Assembly (NCBI GenBank): GCA_016717005.1
Contig: JADJUF010000039.1
Location: 1,178,001-1,242,000 of the forward strand
Reading direction: 5' to 3'
DNA: 64,000 nt
From: Myxococcales bacterium
GTDB taxonomy: Bacteria > Myxococcota_A > Polyangia > Haliangiales > Haliangiaceae
Shown: positions 52,018 to 62,393 of the stretch, one piece after another
How positions within the stretch are numbered: position 1 is the first letter of the stretch
Layout of the letters: every line of letters starts with the position of its first letter
Notes under the pieces: generated by a model
What the model saw: the letters and a program-made list of their open reading frames with translations, nothing else
Told to the model about the DNA's origin: nothing
Databases searched by the model: none
Program-made: the position numbers and the translations under genes

Positions 52018-52090
52018 ACGCAGGCGCACCACCCGCCGGCTCGGTCGCGGCGGCGGCGTGGACCGTTGACGCCTTCGTCGACGGCGTGCG

Positions 52091-52939
52091 CTAGCAGCGC
52101 GCGCCCTCGTCGTAGCCGGCGCGGTAGCCCTCGTCGTAGCCGGCCGGCCAGCCGTCGGCGTAGCCGCGGTCGTAGCCGTCGGCGTAGCCGTCGGGGTACG
52201 CCTGCTGGTAGCAGCTCGTGTACGCGGCGGCGTAGGCGTCATCCCAGCCGGCGCCGAAGCCATCGTCGTAGCCGGGCTGATAGCCGGCGGCGGCGCCGTC
52301 GACCTGCCCGGCGGGCCACCCGGCGGCGTAGCCCACCTGATAGCCGGCCTGGAACTCGGGGTTCGCGCGCTTGCCCTCGGCGAGCCCGCGCTCGTACGCG
52401 AACGGATCGACCTCGGCCTGGTACCCGCGCTGGTAGCAGGCGGCGACGTCCTCGGGATCGGGCCGGTCGCCGGCGCGCAAGGTCGAGCTGCAGGTCGCCG
52501 CGCCCGCGGTCCATCCGTCGTCCCAGCCCGGCGCGTAGCCGTCGCTCCACGCCGCCGACCACGCCGCGTCGTAGGCGTCCTGCCACCCGTCGGCGACGCC
52601 GGCCGCGACGCCGTCGTCGCAGCCCGGCCCCGAGCCCGCGGCGCCACCCGCGCGCCAGCCGACCGCGTAGCCGTCGGCGTAGCTGCCGGCGAAGCCGTCG
52701 GCGTAGCCCGCGCGGTAGCCGTCGGCGCGGCCCTCGTCCTCGCCGTCGGCGCGGGTCAACGCCAGCCCGGCGCGCCGCCCCTGCGCGAACGCGTCGCGGT
52801 TGGCCGTGGCCGCCGCGCCGGTGCCGTCGTCGAACGACGCCTGGAGCGCGCCGCCGTCGGCGCAGTCGAGCGTGTCGCAGCCCGAGAGCAGGCCGACGGC
52901 GAGGGCGACGGCGAGGGCGAGCGCGAGGAGCGAGCGCAT
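52091..52939 (-). CDS. Lipoprotein made of Gly-Tyr-x-x / Gly-Trp repeats
   Basis: A 282-aa protein; the start at 52939 gives lipobox LLSGC. Most of the mature chain is a four-residue repeat of the type [YW]-x-x-G, for example DGYRAGYADGFAGSYADGYA and YADGYDRGYADGWPAGYDEG. Asp and Glu are frequent and there are about ten cysteines. In a helix, period-4 aromatics would line one face and Gly the next, suggesting a stacked or self-assembling rod. I know no function for this repeat. Its codon pattern (GTAGCC, GTCGGC on the plus strand) is strongly biased by the repeat. Confidence 0.85.
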   Translation of the reverse strand: MRSLLALALAVALAVGLLSGCDTLDCADGGALQASFDDGTGAAATANRDAFAQGRRAGLALTRADGEDEGRADGYRAGYADGFAGSYADGYAVGWRAGGAAGSGPGCDDGVAAGVADGWQDAYDAAWSAAWSDGYAPGWDDGWTAGAATCSSTLRAGDRPDPEDVAACYQRGYQAEVDPFAYERGLAEGKRANPEFQAGYQVGYAAGWPAGQVDGAAAGYQPGYDDGFGAGWDDAYAAAYTSCYQQAYPDGYADGYDRGYADGWPAGYDEGYRAGYDEGARC

Positions 52940-53080
52940 CGCCACGCAGGCTTGCAAGCGCAATTCCAGGGGCCCGCACCGCCGCCCCCGACGCGATTCC
53001 GGCCACCTGCGCGCCACCAGCGGCGCGCCAGTGTGGCCGCCGCGCCTCAGCCCGTGACACGCGCGCCCTGGCGAATCGGG

Positions 53081-54361
53081 TCAGGCGCCCTTGATCGTGC
53101 GCCGCCCGTCGCGCGGCATCCGCCGGGCGATCGTCGTCAGCAGCCACCACAGCGACGCCAGCCCCGGCGACAGCGCCGGCTTCCCGGTGGTGAGCAGCGC
53201 CGCGGCCAGGTCGCGCTCGGGGTCGGCCCACACGAACACGTTGGTGAAGCCGAGGTGGCCGAACGCCTTGGGCGTGCCGAGGCCGAACGGGCTGGTGACG
53301 TTCGAGCCGAGCAGGAACCCGGCGCCGTAGCGGATCGGCGCGCCCAGCGTGAGATCGAGCTCGAGGTAGCTCTGCTCGGCGACCGCGCGCGCGATCGTGC
53401 GCGGCGCGAACACGCGGGTGCCGTCGAGCTCGCCGCCGTCGAGCAAGAGCTGCATGAACCGCGCGGCGTCGCCGGCGCTGGTGCAGATGTTCCCGGCCGG
53501 GATCACGGCGTGCAGGAACCGCGGGTCGTTGGAGATCCGCACCGCGTCGGCGAACCCGACCGACAGCGCCCGCTTGATGAACCCGGCCAGCGGCGGCACC
53601 ACCGGCGGCCCCGTGAACGCGTTCTCGGCGACGTCGCGCAGCCGGTCCGGCGCCACCCCGAAGCCGAAGCTGCTGAGCCCGAGCGGCCGCGCGATCTCGT
53701 CTTGCAGGAACTGCTGCACGTCGCGGCCGGTGACGCGCTCGATCACCGCGCCCAGGATGAAGCCGCCGGTCAGCGCGTGGTAGCCGAGGCGCCGCCCGGG
53801 CCGCCACACCGGCGACTGCTCGCACAGGAGCGCCAGGATCTCGGCCGGCCGCCCCAGCAGGTTGGGATCGGCGAGCTGCGACGGGATGCGCGGGATGCCG
53901 GCGCGGTGGGTCAGCACGTGGCGCAGCGTGATCCGGTGCTTGCCCTTCTTGCCGAACTCGGGGACGTAATGCGCGACCGGATCGTCGAGGTGGACCAGGT
54001 GGCGCTCCTCGAGGAGGTGCACCAGCATCGCGGTCACCATCTTCGACGCCGAGAACATGCAGTAGAGCCCGTCGGTGCGGGCGGCGACCTTGCGCACGTC
54101 GGCGGCGTCGTGGGGGCCGTTGCCGCGGGCGTGGCCGATCGCGCGATCGATCAGCACGTGGCCGCGCCGCCGGACGCACAGCGCCAGCGCCGGGTACAGG
54201 CCGGACTCGTAGGCGCCGACCGCGGCGCGCCAGATCGCGTCGACGTCGCCGGCGGTGACCCCGGCCGCCGCAGGATCGCCCTCCGCGCCGATCGCGGTCA
54301 CCTCGGCCGCCGGGAACGGGCGGACCAGCGTCTCGAGACCGCGGCGCAACAGTGCCGGCAT
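53081..54361 (-). CDS. Serine hydrolase of the beta-lactamase / esterase family
   Basis: A 426-aa protein starting MPALLRRGLETLVRPF, with no signal peptide. The class-C fold motifs are FSASKMVTAMLVHLL (SxxK nucleophile and base), LGYHALTGGFILG (Tyr, YxN-like) and HLGFTNVFVW (HxG in place of KTG). This pattern fits EstB-type esterases or peptidases rather than a true antibiotic lactamase. It is 53 bases downstream of the MFS gene in the same direction. Confidence 0.88.
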   Translation of the reverse strand: MPALLRRGLETLVRPFPAAEVTAIGAEGDPAAAGVTAGDVDAIWRAAVGAYESGLYPALALCVRRRGHVLIDRAIGHARGNGPHDAADVRKVAARTDGLYCMFSASKMVTAMLVHLLEERHLVHLDDPVAHYVPEFGKKGKHRITLRHVLTHRAGIPRIPSQLADPNLLGRPAEILALLCEQSPVWRPGRRLGYHALTGGFILGAVIERVTGRDVQQFLQDEIARPLGLSSFGFGVAPDRLRDVAENAFTGPPVVPPLAGFIKRALSVGFADAVRISNDPRFLHAVIPAGNICTSAGDAARFMQLLLDGGELDGTRVFAPRTIARAVAEQSYLELDLTLGAPIRYGAGFLLGSNVTSPFGLGTPKAFGHLGFTNVFVWADPERDLAAALLTTGKPALSPGLASLWWLLTTIARRMPRDGRRTIKGA

Positions 54362-54414
54362 CGGTCCATGGTCGACGGTGCCGGCCGGCGACGCAACTCC
54401 CGGACCGCGGTGCT

Positions 54415-55608
54415 TCAGCGCACGCCGCGCGCGGCGCGACCGCGGGCGGTCGCCAGCAGCCCGATGGCCGCGAGCACGCCGAGCACCGCGCACATCGCCC
54501 ACGGCCCCCGCGGCCCGAACGCCGCGACGGTGACCTGCCCGGTCACCGGCGCCAGCATCGCGGCCACGCCCGACGACAGCCCGAACACGCCCTGGTAGCG
54601 GCCCCGGGCCTCGGGCGGCGCCAGGGTCGCGACCACGCTGCCGAAGAACGGCGACTGCATGATCTCGCCCGAGGTCCAGACCGCGACCGCGACCGCGTGC
54701 AGCGGCACGGTCGTGGCGAGGCCGTGGCCGCCCATGCCGACGCCGCACAGCACCGCCGCCACCGCCAGCACCGGCGCGCTGGCGCGGCCGCCGAGCCACG
54801 CCGTCACCCACGGCTGCACGACGATGATCAGGACGCCGTTGACCGCGATGATCGCGCCGTAGGTCGAGGTCGCGTAGCCGGCGTGCTCGAGGTGGAGCGA
54901 CAGCGTCACCGTCGACTGGTGGAAGACCAGCGTCGTCGCGAGGATCAGCCCGACGAAGATCATGAACACCCGATCGGTCAGGACCGTCGCCAGCGACACC
55001 CGCGGCGCCGTCGGCGCGACCACCACGGCCGGCCGGGTCTCGGGCACCCACGCCAGGACGATCACGCCGTAGAGCGCCATCGTCACGGCGTCGCCGATGA
55101 ACAGCGCCCGGTACGACCAGCCGGCCATGGCGCCGGCGGCGAGCGGCGCGATCGTGAAGCCGAGGTTGATCGCCCAGTACAGGACGCCGAAGGCGCGCGG
55201 GCGGTCGGCCGCCGGCACCACGTCGCTGACGAACGCCATCACCGCGGGGCGGTACAGATCGCCGACCAGCCCCAGCGCCGCCGCGGCCGCGCCGATCGCG
55301 GTCGGATCGCGGGCCTCGGCCAGCGCCAGCAGCATCACCGCGCCCGCGAACAGCGACAGCGCCATCGTCGCGCGCCGGCCGATGCGGTCGGCCAGGACCC
55401 CGCCGATCAGCGCCGCCCCCATCATGCCGACGCCGTGGCAGGTCGCGATCGCGACCGCCTGGCCGCGCGTGAGGCCGCGCTCGGCGGTCAGGTAGTAGCC
55501 GAGCATCGGCAGCACGAAGCCGCCGGCGCGGTTGACCAGCGTCCCCAGCCACACCACCCAGAACGCGTCCGGCAGGCTGCGACGGATCGCGGCGAGGCGG
55601 GCGCGCAC
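54415..55608 (-). CDS. Major facilitator superfamily transporter
   Basis: A 397-aa membrane protein with about 12 hydrophobic segments. The MFS signature GGVLADRIGRRATM lies between helices 2 and 3. It resembles the MdtH/proton-coupled drug or metabolite exporter group. It is probably co-transcribed with the serine hydrolase downstream; the substrate is unknown. Confidence 0.9.
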   Translation of the reverse strand: MRARLAAIRRSLPDAFWVVWLGTLVNRAGGFVLPMLGYYLTAERGLTRGQAVAIATCHGVGMMGAALIGGVLADRIGRRATMALSLFAGAVMLLALAEARDPTAIGAAAAALGLVGDLYRPAVMAFVSDVVPAADRPRAFGVLYWAINLGFTIAPLAAGAMAGWSYRALFIGDAVTMALYGVIVLAWVPETRPAVVVAPTAPRVSLATVLTDRVFMIFVGLILATTLVFHQSTVTLSLHLEHAGYATSTYGAIIAVNGVLIIVVQPWVTAWLGGRASAPVLAVAAVLCGVGMGGHGLATTVPLHAVAVAVWTSGEIMQSPFFGSVVATLAPPEARGRYQGVFGLSSGVAAMLAPVTGQVTVAAFGPRGPWAMCAVLGVLAAIGLLATARGRAARGVR

Positions 55609-55689
55609 CGGGCGCAGCCTACCCCGCGCCGGCCGAGATCCGCTATCCTGCCGCCGGGGAAGGCCGGTCCACGGCCCGAAAGGCTACTC

Positions 55690-56786
55690 ATGTCCAGCTC
55701 TGACAATCCGCGCGCGCGCGCCCAGGCAGCGATGCGCTCGCTGGGCGGCAACCGCGCGCGCCTGTGGCTCGTCGCGGCCGCGCTCGTGCTGCTCGTCATC
55801 GGGATGCGCTCGTGCGTCACCGTCGAGCCCGGCCACGTCGCGGTCCGGGTCAACAACCTGACCGGCGCGGTCGAGACCATCACCCAGCCCGGGCTGATCC
55901 TGCGCCTGCCGTTCGGCATCCACACGGTCTACACGATCGAGGCCGCGCCCCAGACCTTCCACATGAAGGGCACCAAGTACATCGACCCGCTCAACGTCGA
56001 CGAGCTGACCGTGCGCGCGTCCGACGGCTCGAACTTCGTGTTCAACGACACGACGATCCTGTTCCGGGTCATCCCGACCCAGGGCGCCCGGGTCATCGCC
56101 GACGCCGGCGAGGGCAACCGCTACCGGATGTGGATGCTGCCCTACGCGCGCTCGATCCTGCGCGACGAGTTCGGCAAGGAGTCGACGATCAGCGTGTCCA
56201 ACCCGACCACGTTCGGCCAGGCCACCGAGCGGGCCCGCAGCCGGATCAACCAGCTGCTGGTCCACCACGGCCTCGAGGTGACCAGCATCGTCACGCCGCG
56301 GCCGCGGTTCTCGAACGAGTACGAGGAGCTGATCGAGTCCCGCAACCAGACCGAGAACGAGCTGTCGGTGATCGACTCGAACCTGCAGCGGGCCGAGACC
56401 GAGCGCAGCCGGCGCCTGGCCGAGGTCGATCGCGATCAGAACAAGATCATCCAGGAGAAGCGCGCCGAGCTCGAGGCCGCGCTGGCCACCGCGGTCGCGG
56501 CCCAGACCGAGACCCACCGCGCGGTCGACACCACCAAGATCGACAAGGTCGCCGGCGGCGAGGCGACGCTGTCGGCGTCGCGGCAGCGCGCGATCGAGCT
56601 CAAGGGCCAGCTCGAGGCGCAGTACGCCTCGAAGAAGGCCGAGATCGACGCGTTCCGGGTCCAGCCGGTCGAGCGCGTGATGGAGCGCCTCGGCGAGCGG
56701 CTCGAGGGCGTCGTCATCGACATCCAGCCGTGGTCCAACGACAGCGCGCCGTCGCGGCTCCAGGTCGAGCGGCTCGGAGGTGCCCA

Positions 56787-56790
<4 letters not shown>
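55690..56790 (+). CDS. SPFH/Band 7 membrane protein (paralogue 1)
   Basis: A 366-aa protein with one N-terminal membrane helix (ARLWLVAAALVLLVIGMRS), the SPFH domain (EPGHVAVRVNNLTGAVETI, GLILRLPFGIH) and a long coiled coil (QRAETERSRRLAEVDRDQNK, IIQEKRAELEAALATAVAAQ). Such proteins form ring or scaffold assemblies in the inner membrane. AAAGG lies 6 bases upstream. It overlaps the second SPFH gene at GTGA. Confidence 0.9.
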
Positions 56791-58000
<1,210 letters not shown>

Positions 58001-58012
58001 CCCGGCCGCCGG

Positions 58013-58185
58013 TCAGGCGGCGTGATCGTGGGCGGCGTGATCGTGGGCGGCGTGATCACGCGTCGTGATCGTGGGCGGCGTGATCGCGGGCGGCGTGATC
58101 GTGGGCGGCGTGATCGCGGGCGGCGTGACCGTGGGCGGCGTGACCGTGGGCGGCGTGATCGTGGGCGGCGTGATCGTGGGCGCGC
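58013..58185. repeat. 15-bp tandem repeat coding a His-rich tail
   Basis: About ten copies of GTGATCGTGGGCGGC (15 bp) encode, on the minus strand, HDHAA/HGHAA/RDHAA pentapeptides. At 58056 an off-register base pair puts a TGA in frame. Read one frame over, three more DHAAH units run to a TGA at 58013. Confidence 0.9.
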
Positions 58186-59258
58186 GCCGGGCCGTGATCG
58201 TGGGCGTGGCTGGTGCCGAGCCAGGTCAGCAGGCCGACCCGCGCGATCTGCGCCAGCGCCACCGCCGCCAGCAGGATCGCCGCGACCAGCGCGATCGGCC
58301 GCGGCACGACCGTCGCCGCGTCGATCAGCGCCGCCCCGACCGAGCCGATCCCGTCGACGTTGGTCAGCCCGGTCGCGGCGTACGCGGCCACGACCAGGCC
58401 CAGCGCGGTCAGCGGACCGGTGACGGTGCTGATCATCGCCCGCGGCGAGCGGCGGTAGGCCGGCGCGGTGATCACCGCCAGCGCCCCGCCCGCGACGATC
58501 CACGGCGACGCGCCGACGACGATCGTCGCCAGGTTCTCGCGCAGGGCGTGGGTGAGCGGGCCGTGCTCGTGACCGCCGGTGAGGAACGGCAGCGCCGCGC
58601 CCATCGCGACGCCGACGGCCTCGAGGGGACGGGTCGCCGCCGGGACCTCGCGGTCGCCGCTGTCGTGCACCAGCACGTGCAGCAGCAGGCCGCTGACCGC
58701 GGCGTTGAGCCAGGGCTCGGCCGACGGCAGCACCGAGCCGTCGAGCCGGGTCAGGAGGATGCCCACGATCGTCGCGGCCAGGAGCCCGACCGCGCGCACG
58801 ATCGCGCTCCTGCGCCCGCCCAGCTCGGCGAACGTCAGGGTCAGCATCGCGATCAGCGGCACGGTGTGCGCGCCGACGCCGATCAGCAGATCCCAGTGGC
58901 GGACCCCGCCGGCCGCGCCGCCGGTGGCCGCGCCCAGGGCCAGGCCGTCGGACAGCTGGTGCACCAGCACCGCGACGTAGCCGAGCTCGGCGGCCATCCG
59001 TCGGTGACGCGCGCCGAGCGTGGCCGTGGCGCGCCCCAGCGCGATCGGCGCGACCAGGCCGACGGCGGCCACGATCAGCACGCCCCAGCCCCCGCCGTCG
59101 ATGGCCTCGGGCAGGATGTGGACGGCGATCGCCAGCGCCACCGCCATGACCGCGAACGCCCGCACCGGGGCCAGCACCCACAGCCGCGCGTCGGCGACCA
59201 CCGCCGCCATCACGCCGGTCGCGACGGCCGCGATCGCGATGACGAGCGCCAGGTCCAT
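58056..59258 (-). CDS. ZIP-like metal permease with His-rich C-terminal tail
   Basis: A 400-aa membrane protein with about ten or more hydrophobic segments. AIAVHILPEAI and VLVHQLSDGLALGAATG resemble the metal-binding helices of ZIP transporters, and there is a GAHTVPLIAML segment. The C-terminus is a His-rich run (about 20 His in 50 residues) suited to binding zinc, nickel or cobalt. It may thus be a metal permease or sensor. Direction of transport and metal cannot be read. The tail length depends on an indel within the 15-bp repeats. Confidence 0.8.
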   Translation of the reverse strand: MDLALVIAIAAVATGVMAAVVADARLWVLAPVRAFAVMAVALAIAVHILPEAIDGGGWGVLIVAAVGLVAPIALGRATATLGARHRRMAAELGYVAVLVHQLSDGLALGAATGGAAGGVRHWDLLIGVGAHTVPLIAMLTLTFAELGGRRSAIVRAVGLLAATIVGILLTRLDGSVLPSAEPWLNAAVSGLLLHVLVHDSGDREVPAATRPLEAVGVAMGAALPFLTGGHEHGPLTHALRENLATIVVGASPWIVAGGALAVITAPAYRRSPRAMISTVTGPLTALGLVVAAYAATGLTNVDGIGSVGAALIDAATVVPRPIALVAAILLAAVALAQIARVGLLTWLGTSHAHDHGPARAHDHAAHDHAAHGHAAHGHAARDHAAHDHAARDHAAHDHDA

Positions 59259-59319
59259 GGGGCCGGCGACGCTACCACATCGGCCGCGCCCACCCTCGCG
59301 GCTGGGGTAGCATGCGCCC

Positions 59320-61572
59320 ATGCGGAGCTGGCTCGCGGTCCTCGTCCTGGTGGGCGCGTGTGGCGGCGACGACGCGCCCCCGGCGCCGCTGCCCGAGGTC
59401 ACCGACCCGCTGCCGCTGGTCGATCCGACGATCGGCACCGGCGGCCTCGGCTTCGGCTACGGCTCGAGCTTCGTCGGCGCCGTCGTCCCCCACGGCCTGA
59501 TCAAGCTCGGCCCGGACACCAGCGGCGCGTTCGGCACGGTCGCCTTCCAGCACTTCTCGGGCTACTTCGCCGAGGACGACACGATCGAGCAGTTCACCCA
59601 CCTGCACCTGCACGGCGCCGGGGCCACCGACTACGGCGTGCTGGCGGTGATGCCGACGACGGCGTTCGATCCCGCAAAGCCGCGCGCGTCCGACTACCGC
59701 GCGAAGTTCGCCAAGGCCGACGAGCACGCCAGCGCCGGCCGCTACGCGGTCACCCTCGCCAGCGGCGTCGCCGTCGAGCTCACCGCCACCGCCCGCGCCG
59801 CGCACCACGTCTACACGTTCCCCGGCGGCGGCGGCGCGCTGGTGCTCGACCTCGCGGCCGCGCTCGGCGGCGACGTCACCGACGCGGCGCTCCAGCTCGA
59901 CGCCGGCGCCCAGACCGTGCGCGGGCGGTTCCACCACGCCGGCAACATGAGCGGCGGCTACGGCGGCTACGATCTCTACTTCACCGCGCGCACCCGCGCG
60001 CCGTGGGCCAGCGCCCAGGTCTGGGCCGACGGCCAGCCGCCCGGTGCCGGCACCGACGCCGCCGGCACCGGCGTCGGCGCGGCGCTGGTGTTCGCCGGCG
60101 GCCCGGTCGAGCTCCAGGTCGCGGTGTCGCTGGTCGACGCGGCCGGCGCCGACGCCAACCTCGCGGCCGAGCTGCCGGGCTGGGACGCCGCCGCCACCTA
60201 CGCCGCGGCCCAGGCGGCCTGGCGGACCTTGCTCGGCGCGGTCGCGATCACCGGCGGCACGCCGGCCGAGCGCCGCACCTTCTACACGAGCCTGTACCAC
60301 GCGTTCCTGATGCCGACGGTGATCGGCGACGCCGACGGCCGCTACCAGCTGCACGGCATGGCGACGCCCGCGACCGCGGTCGGCTACACGCCCATGTCCG
60401 ACTTCTCGCTGTGGGACACCTACCGGACGGTCCACCCGCTCTACGCGTGGCTGGCGCCCGGCAGCGCCCGCGACTCGACCGGCTCGCTCGCGGCGTTCGC
60501 GGCGATCGGCGGCTGCCCGCGCTGGCCGATCGCGATCGGCGAGAGCGGCACGATGCTGGGCGCGAGCTGCGACGTGGTCATCGCCGACGCCGTCGCGCGC
60601 GGCGTGACCGCGCACGCCGACGCGATCTGGCCGCTCCTGCGCGGGGCGGCCCTCGACGCGACCGCGCCGCCCGAGGGCCGCGGCGGCCGCGACCGGGTCG
60701 AGCCGTACATGCAGTACGGCTACGTGCCGGCGTCGGTGGGCCGCTCGGTCAGCCACACCACCGAGTACGCCCACGACGACTTCGCGCTCGCCAACCTGGC
60801 CGAGCACATGGGCGACGCCGCCGCCGCCGCGACCTTGCGCGCCCGCAGCCACGGCTGGCGGATGCTGTTCGATCCCGCGGTCGGGTTCCTGCGCGCCCGC
60901 AACGCCGACGGCTCGTTCCCCGCCGGCACGTTCGATCCGCTGGCGATGACCGACGACTACGCCGAGGCCAACGCCTGGCACTCGCTGTGGATGGCCGGCA
61001 TCCACGACCCCGACGGCCTGGCCGAGCTGTTCGGCGGGCGCGCCGGGGCGATCGCCAAGCTCGAGACCTTCTTCACCGAGGCCCGCCGCGACTGGGACAT
61101 CGCCGACCCCTCGGCCGCCAACTTCCCGCGCCCGTACTACTGGCACGGCAACGAGCCCGACCTCAACGCCGCGTTCCTGTTCGCGCAGCTCGGCCGCCCC
61201 GATCTCACCCAGGAGTGGGCGCGCTGGATCATCGATCACCACTACACCGACACGCCCAGCGGGCTGGTCGGCAACGACGACGGCGGCGCCCTCGGCTCGT
61301 GGTACGTGCTGGCCGCGCTCGGCCTCTACCCCGTGGCCGGCAGCGCCGACTACGTCATCGCGACGCCGATCTTCGACCGCGCACGCATCGTCGTCGACGG
61401 CCACGCGCTGACGATCGAGGCCCCGGGCGCGTCGAGCACCTCCCGGTACGTCGCGGCGGTCGCCCTCGACGACGTCCCGCTCACGACGCCGCGCCTCACG
61501 CAGGCCGATCTGCGCCAGGCCGCGCGCCTGACGTTCACGATGTCCGACACGCCGACCACCTGGGGCCAGTAG
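59320..61572 (+). CDS. GH92 family alpha-mannosidase lipoprotein
   Basis: A 750-aa protein with lipobox VGAC. N-terminal beta-sandwich (VDPTIGTGGLGFGYGSSF, FTHLHLHGAG), then an alpha/alpha barrel with SDFSLWDTYRTVHPLYAW, YYWHGNEPDLNAAFLF and the hallmark GNDDGGALGSWYVLAALGLY. GH92 enzymes are calcium-dependent exo-mannosidases acting on alpha-linked mannose of glycoproteins or yeast-type mannans; linkage specificity is unknown. Length is typical of the family. A predator or scavenger could use it on eukaryotic glycans. Confidence 0.94.
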   Translation: MRSWLAVLVLVGACGGDDAPPAPLPEVTDPLPLVDPTIGTGGLGFGYGSSFVGAVVPHGLIKLGPDTSGAFGTVAFQHFSGYFAEDDTIEQFTHLHLHGAGATDYGVLAVMPTTAFDPAKPRASDYRAKFAKADEHASAGRYAVTLASGVAVELTATARAAHHVYTFPGGGGALVLDLAAALGGDVTDAALQLDAGAQTVRGRFHHAGNMSGGYGGYDLYFTARTRAPWASAQVWADGQPPGAGTDAAGTGVGAALVFAGGPVELQVAVSLVDAAGADANLAAELPGWDAAATYAAAQAAWRTLLGAVAITGGTPAERRTFYTSLYHAFLMPTVIGDADGRYQLHGMATPATAVGYTPMSDFSLWDTYRTVHPLYAWLAPGSARDSTGSLAAFAAIGGCPRWPIAIGESGTMLGASCDVVIADAVARGVTAHADAIWPLLRGAALDATAPPEGRGGRDRVEPYMQYGYVPASVGRSVSHTTEYAHDDFALANLAEHMGDAAAAATLRARSHGWRMLFDPAVGFLRARNADGSFPAGTFDPLAMTDDYAEANAWHSLWMAGIHDPDGLAELFGGRAGAIAKLETFFTEARRDWDIADPSAANFPRPYYWHGNEPDLNAAFLFAQLGRPDLTQEWARWIIDHHYTDTPSGLVGNDDGGALGSWYVLAALGLYPVAGSADYVIATPIFDRARIVVDGHALTIEAPGASSTSRYVAAVALDDVPLTTPRLTQADLRQAARLTFTMSDTPTTWGQ

Positions 61573-61711
61573 CGCGGCGCGGCGCGCGGCCGGAGCCGGC
61601 TGCGCGCGGTCAGTCGTCGACCGGGACGTCCGCGTGCGGTGGCTCGTCGCACGACGACCGCAGTGACAGGTGGTCGCGCGGGCGTCGGCGCCGCGCCGTG
61701 GGTGCGCCGCT

Positions 61712-61752
61712 CACCTACCGGTACGTCGCGGCGTCACCTTCGACGACGTCTC
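61712..61752 (+). repeat. Decayed copy of the GH92 gene 3' region
   Basis: CACCTACCGGTACGTCGCGG, then TCACCTTCGACGACGTCTCC, matches GH92 bases 61439-61480 (CACCTCCCGGTACGTCGCGG, TCGCCCTCGACGACGTCCCG) with about six differences. It has no coding continuation. It looks like a remnant of a duplicated gene tail in the 242-base spacer 61573-61814, which otherwise holds no gene. Confidence 0.55.
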
Positions 61753-61814
61753 CGACGATGAGCCACCGTCGGTTTCCGTTGACGGCCGCGCCCGCGCCGC
61801 GCGATCGTCGGAGC

Positions 61815-62324
61815 ATGGGGTCGATCACACTGCGGAGCTGCGTCGTGATCGCGACGCTGGTGACCGCGGTCACGCGCGCCCACGCCGACCCGCCGAGCCG
61901 CGTCGAGATCGCGCCCGCCGCCAAGATCGCCAGCGCGCCCCCCGCGCCCGCGCTGCTCACGCCGATGGCCGCGGCCGGCGCCACGCCCCGCCCGCAGACG
62001 ATCGGCGAGCAGTTCGACGCGCACCTCACGCGCCTCGAGACCCAGATCGCGACGCTCGAGCTCGACGCCATCGAGCTGCGGTTCGACAAGCGCGCCCGCC
62101 GCGCGCGCCTGCTGCTGCACGGCGAGTCCTCGCTGCTGTCGTTCCGCCTGTCGAGCGACATCTCCCTGCGCCGCGGCGCCGCCGCGTTCGACGCCCGCCT
62201 CGAGGTCGCGGTCGCCGGGCACCGGCTCGCGATCGCGCTGCCCGACGTCGAGCTGGCGCCGCGCAGCTACCTGGGCGAGCGCTACCTCGAGGTGCGCGTG
62301 CCGTTCGTGCGCCGCACGTTCTGA
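61815..62324 (+). CDS. Small secreted protein, unknown
   Basis: A 169-aa protein. The ATG at 61815 is preferred over one at 61758 because the signal peptide (LRSCVVIATLVTAVTRAHA) follows. After an Ala/Pro segment there is a helix (TRLETQIATLELDAIELRFD) and a beta-rich end (ARLLLHGESSLLSFRL, RLEVAVAGHRLAIALPDV). No family is recognised. Confidence 0.75.
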   Translation: MGSITLRSCVVIATLVTAVTRAHADPPSRVEIAPAAKIASAPPAPALLTPMAAAGATPRPQTIGEQFDAHLTRLETQIATLELDAIELRFDKRARRARLLLHGESSLLSFRLSSDISLRRGAAAFDARLEVAVAGHRLAIALPDVELAPRSYLGERYLEVRVPFVRRTF

Positions 62325-62351
62325 GCGTCCCGGCACCGTCGTCACGGGCCG

Positions 62352-62393
62352 TGGCTGAAGATCAGCGGCCGAAGATCAGTGGCTGAAGATCAG
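62352..62393. repeat. Three 14-bp tandem units over the AgmX-like stop codon
   Basis: TGGCTGAAGATCAG, CGGCCGAAGATCAG, TGGCTGAAGATCAG at 62352, 62366 and 62380. The gene's stop (62376-62378) falls in the second unit. Since 14 is not a multiple of three, copy change would alter the C-terminal residues. Confidence 0.85.

Noticed and set aside
53081..54361. Antibiotic-resistance beta-lactamase
   Set aside because: No signal peptide, HxG instead of KTG, and EstB-like features; an esterase/peptidase is more likely.
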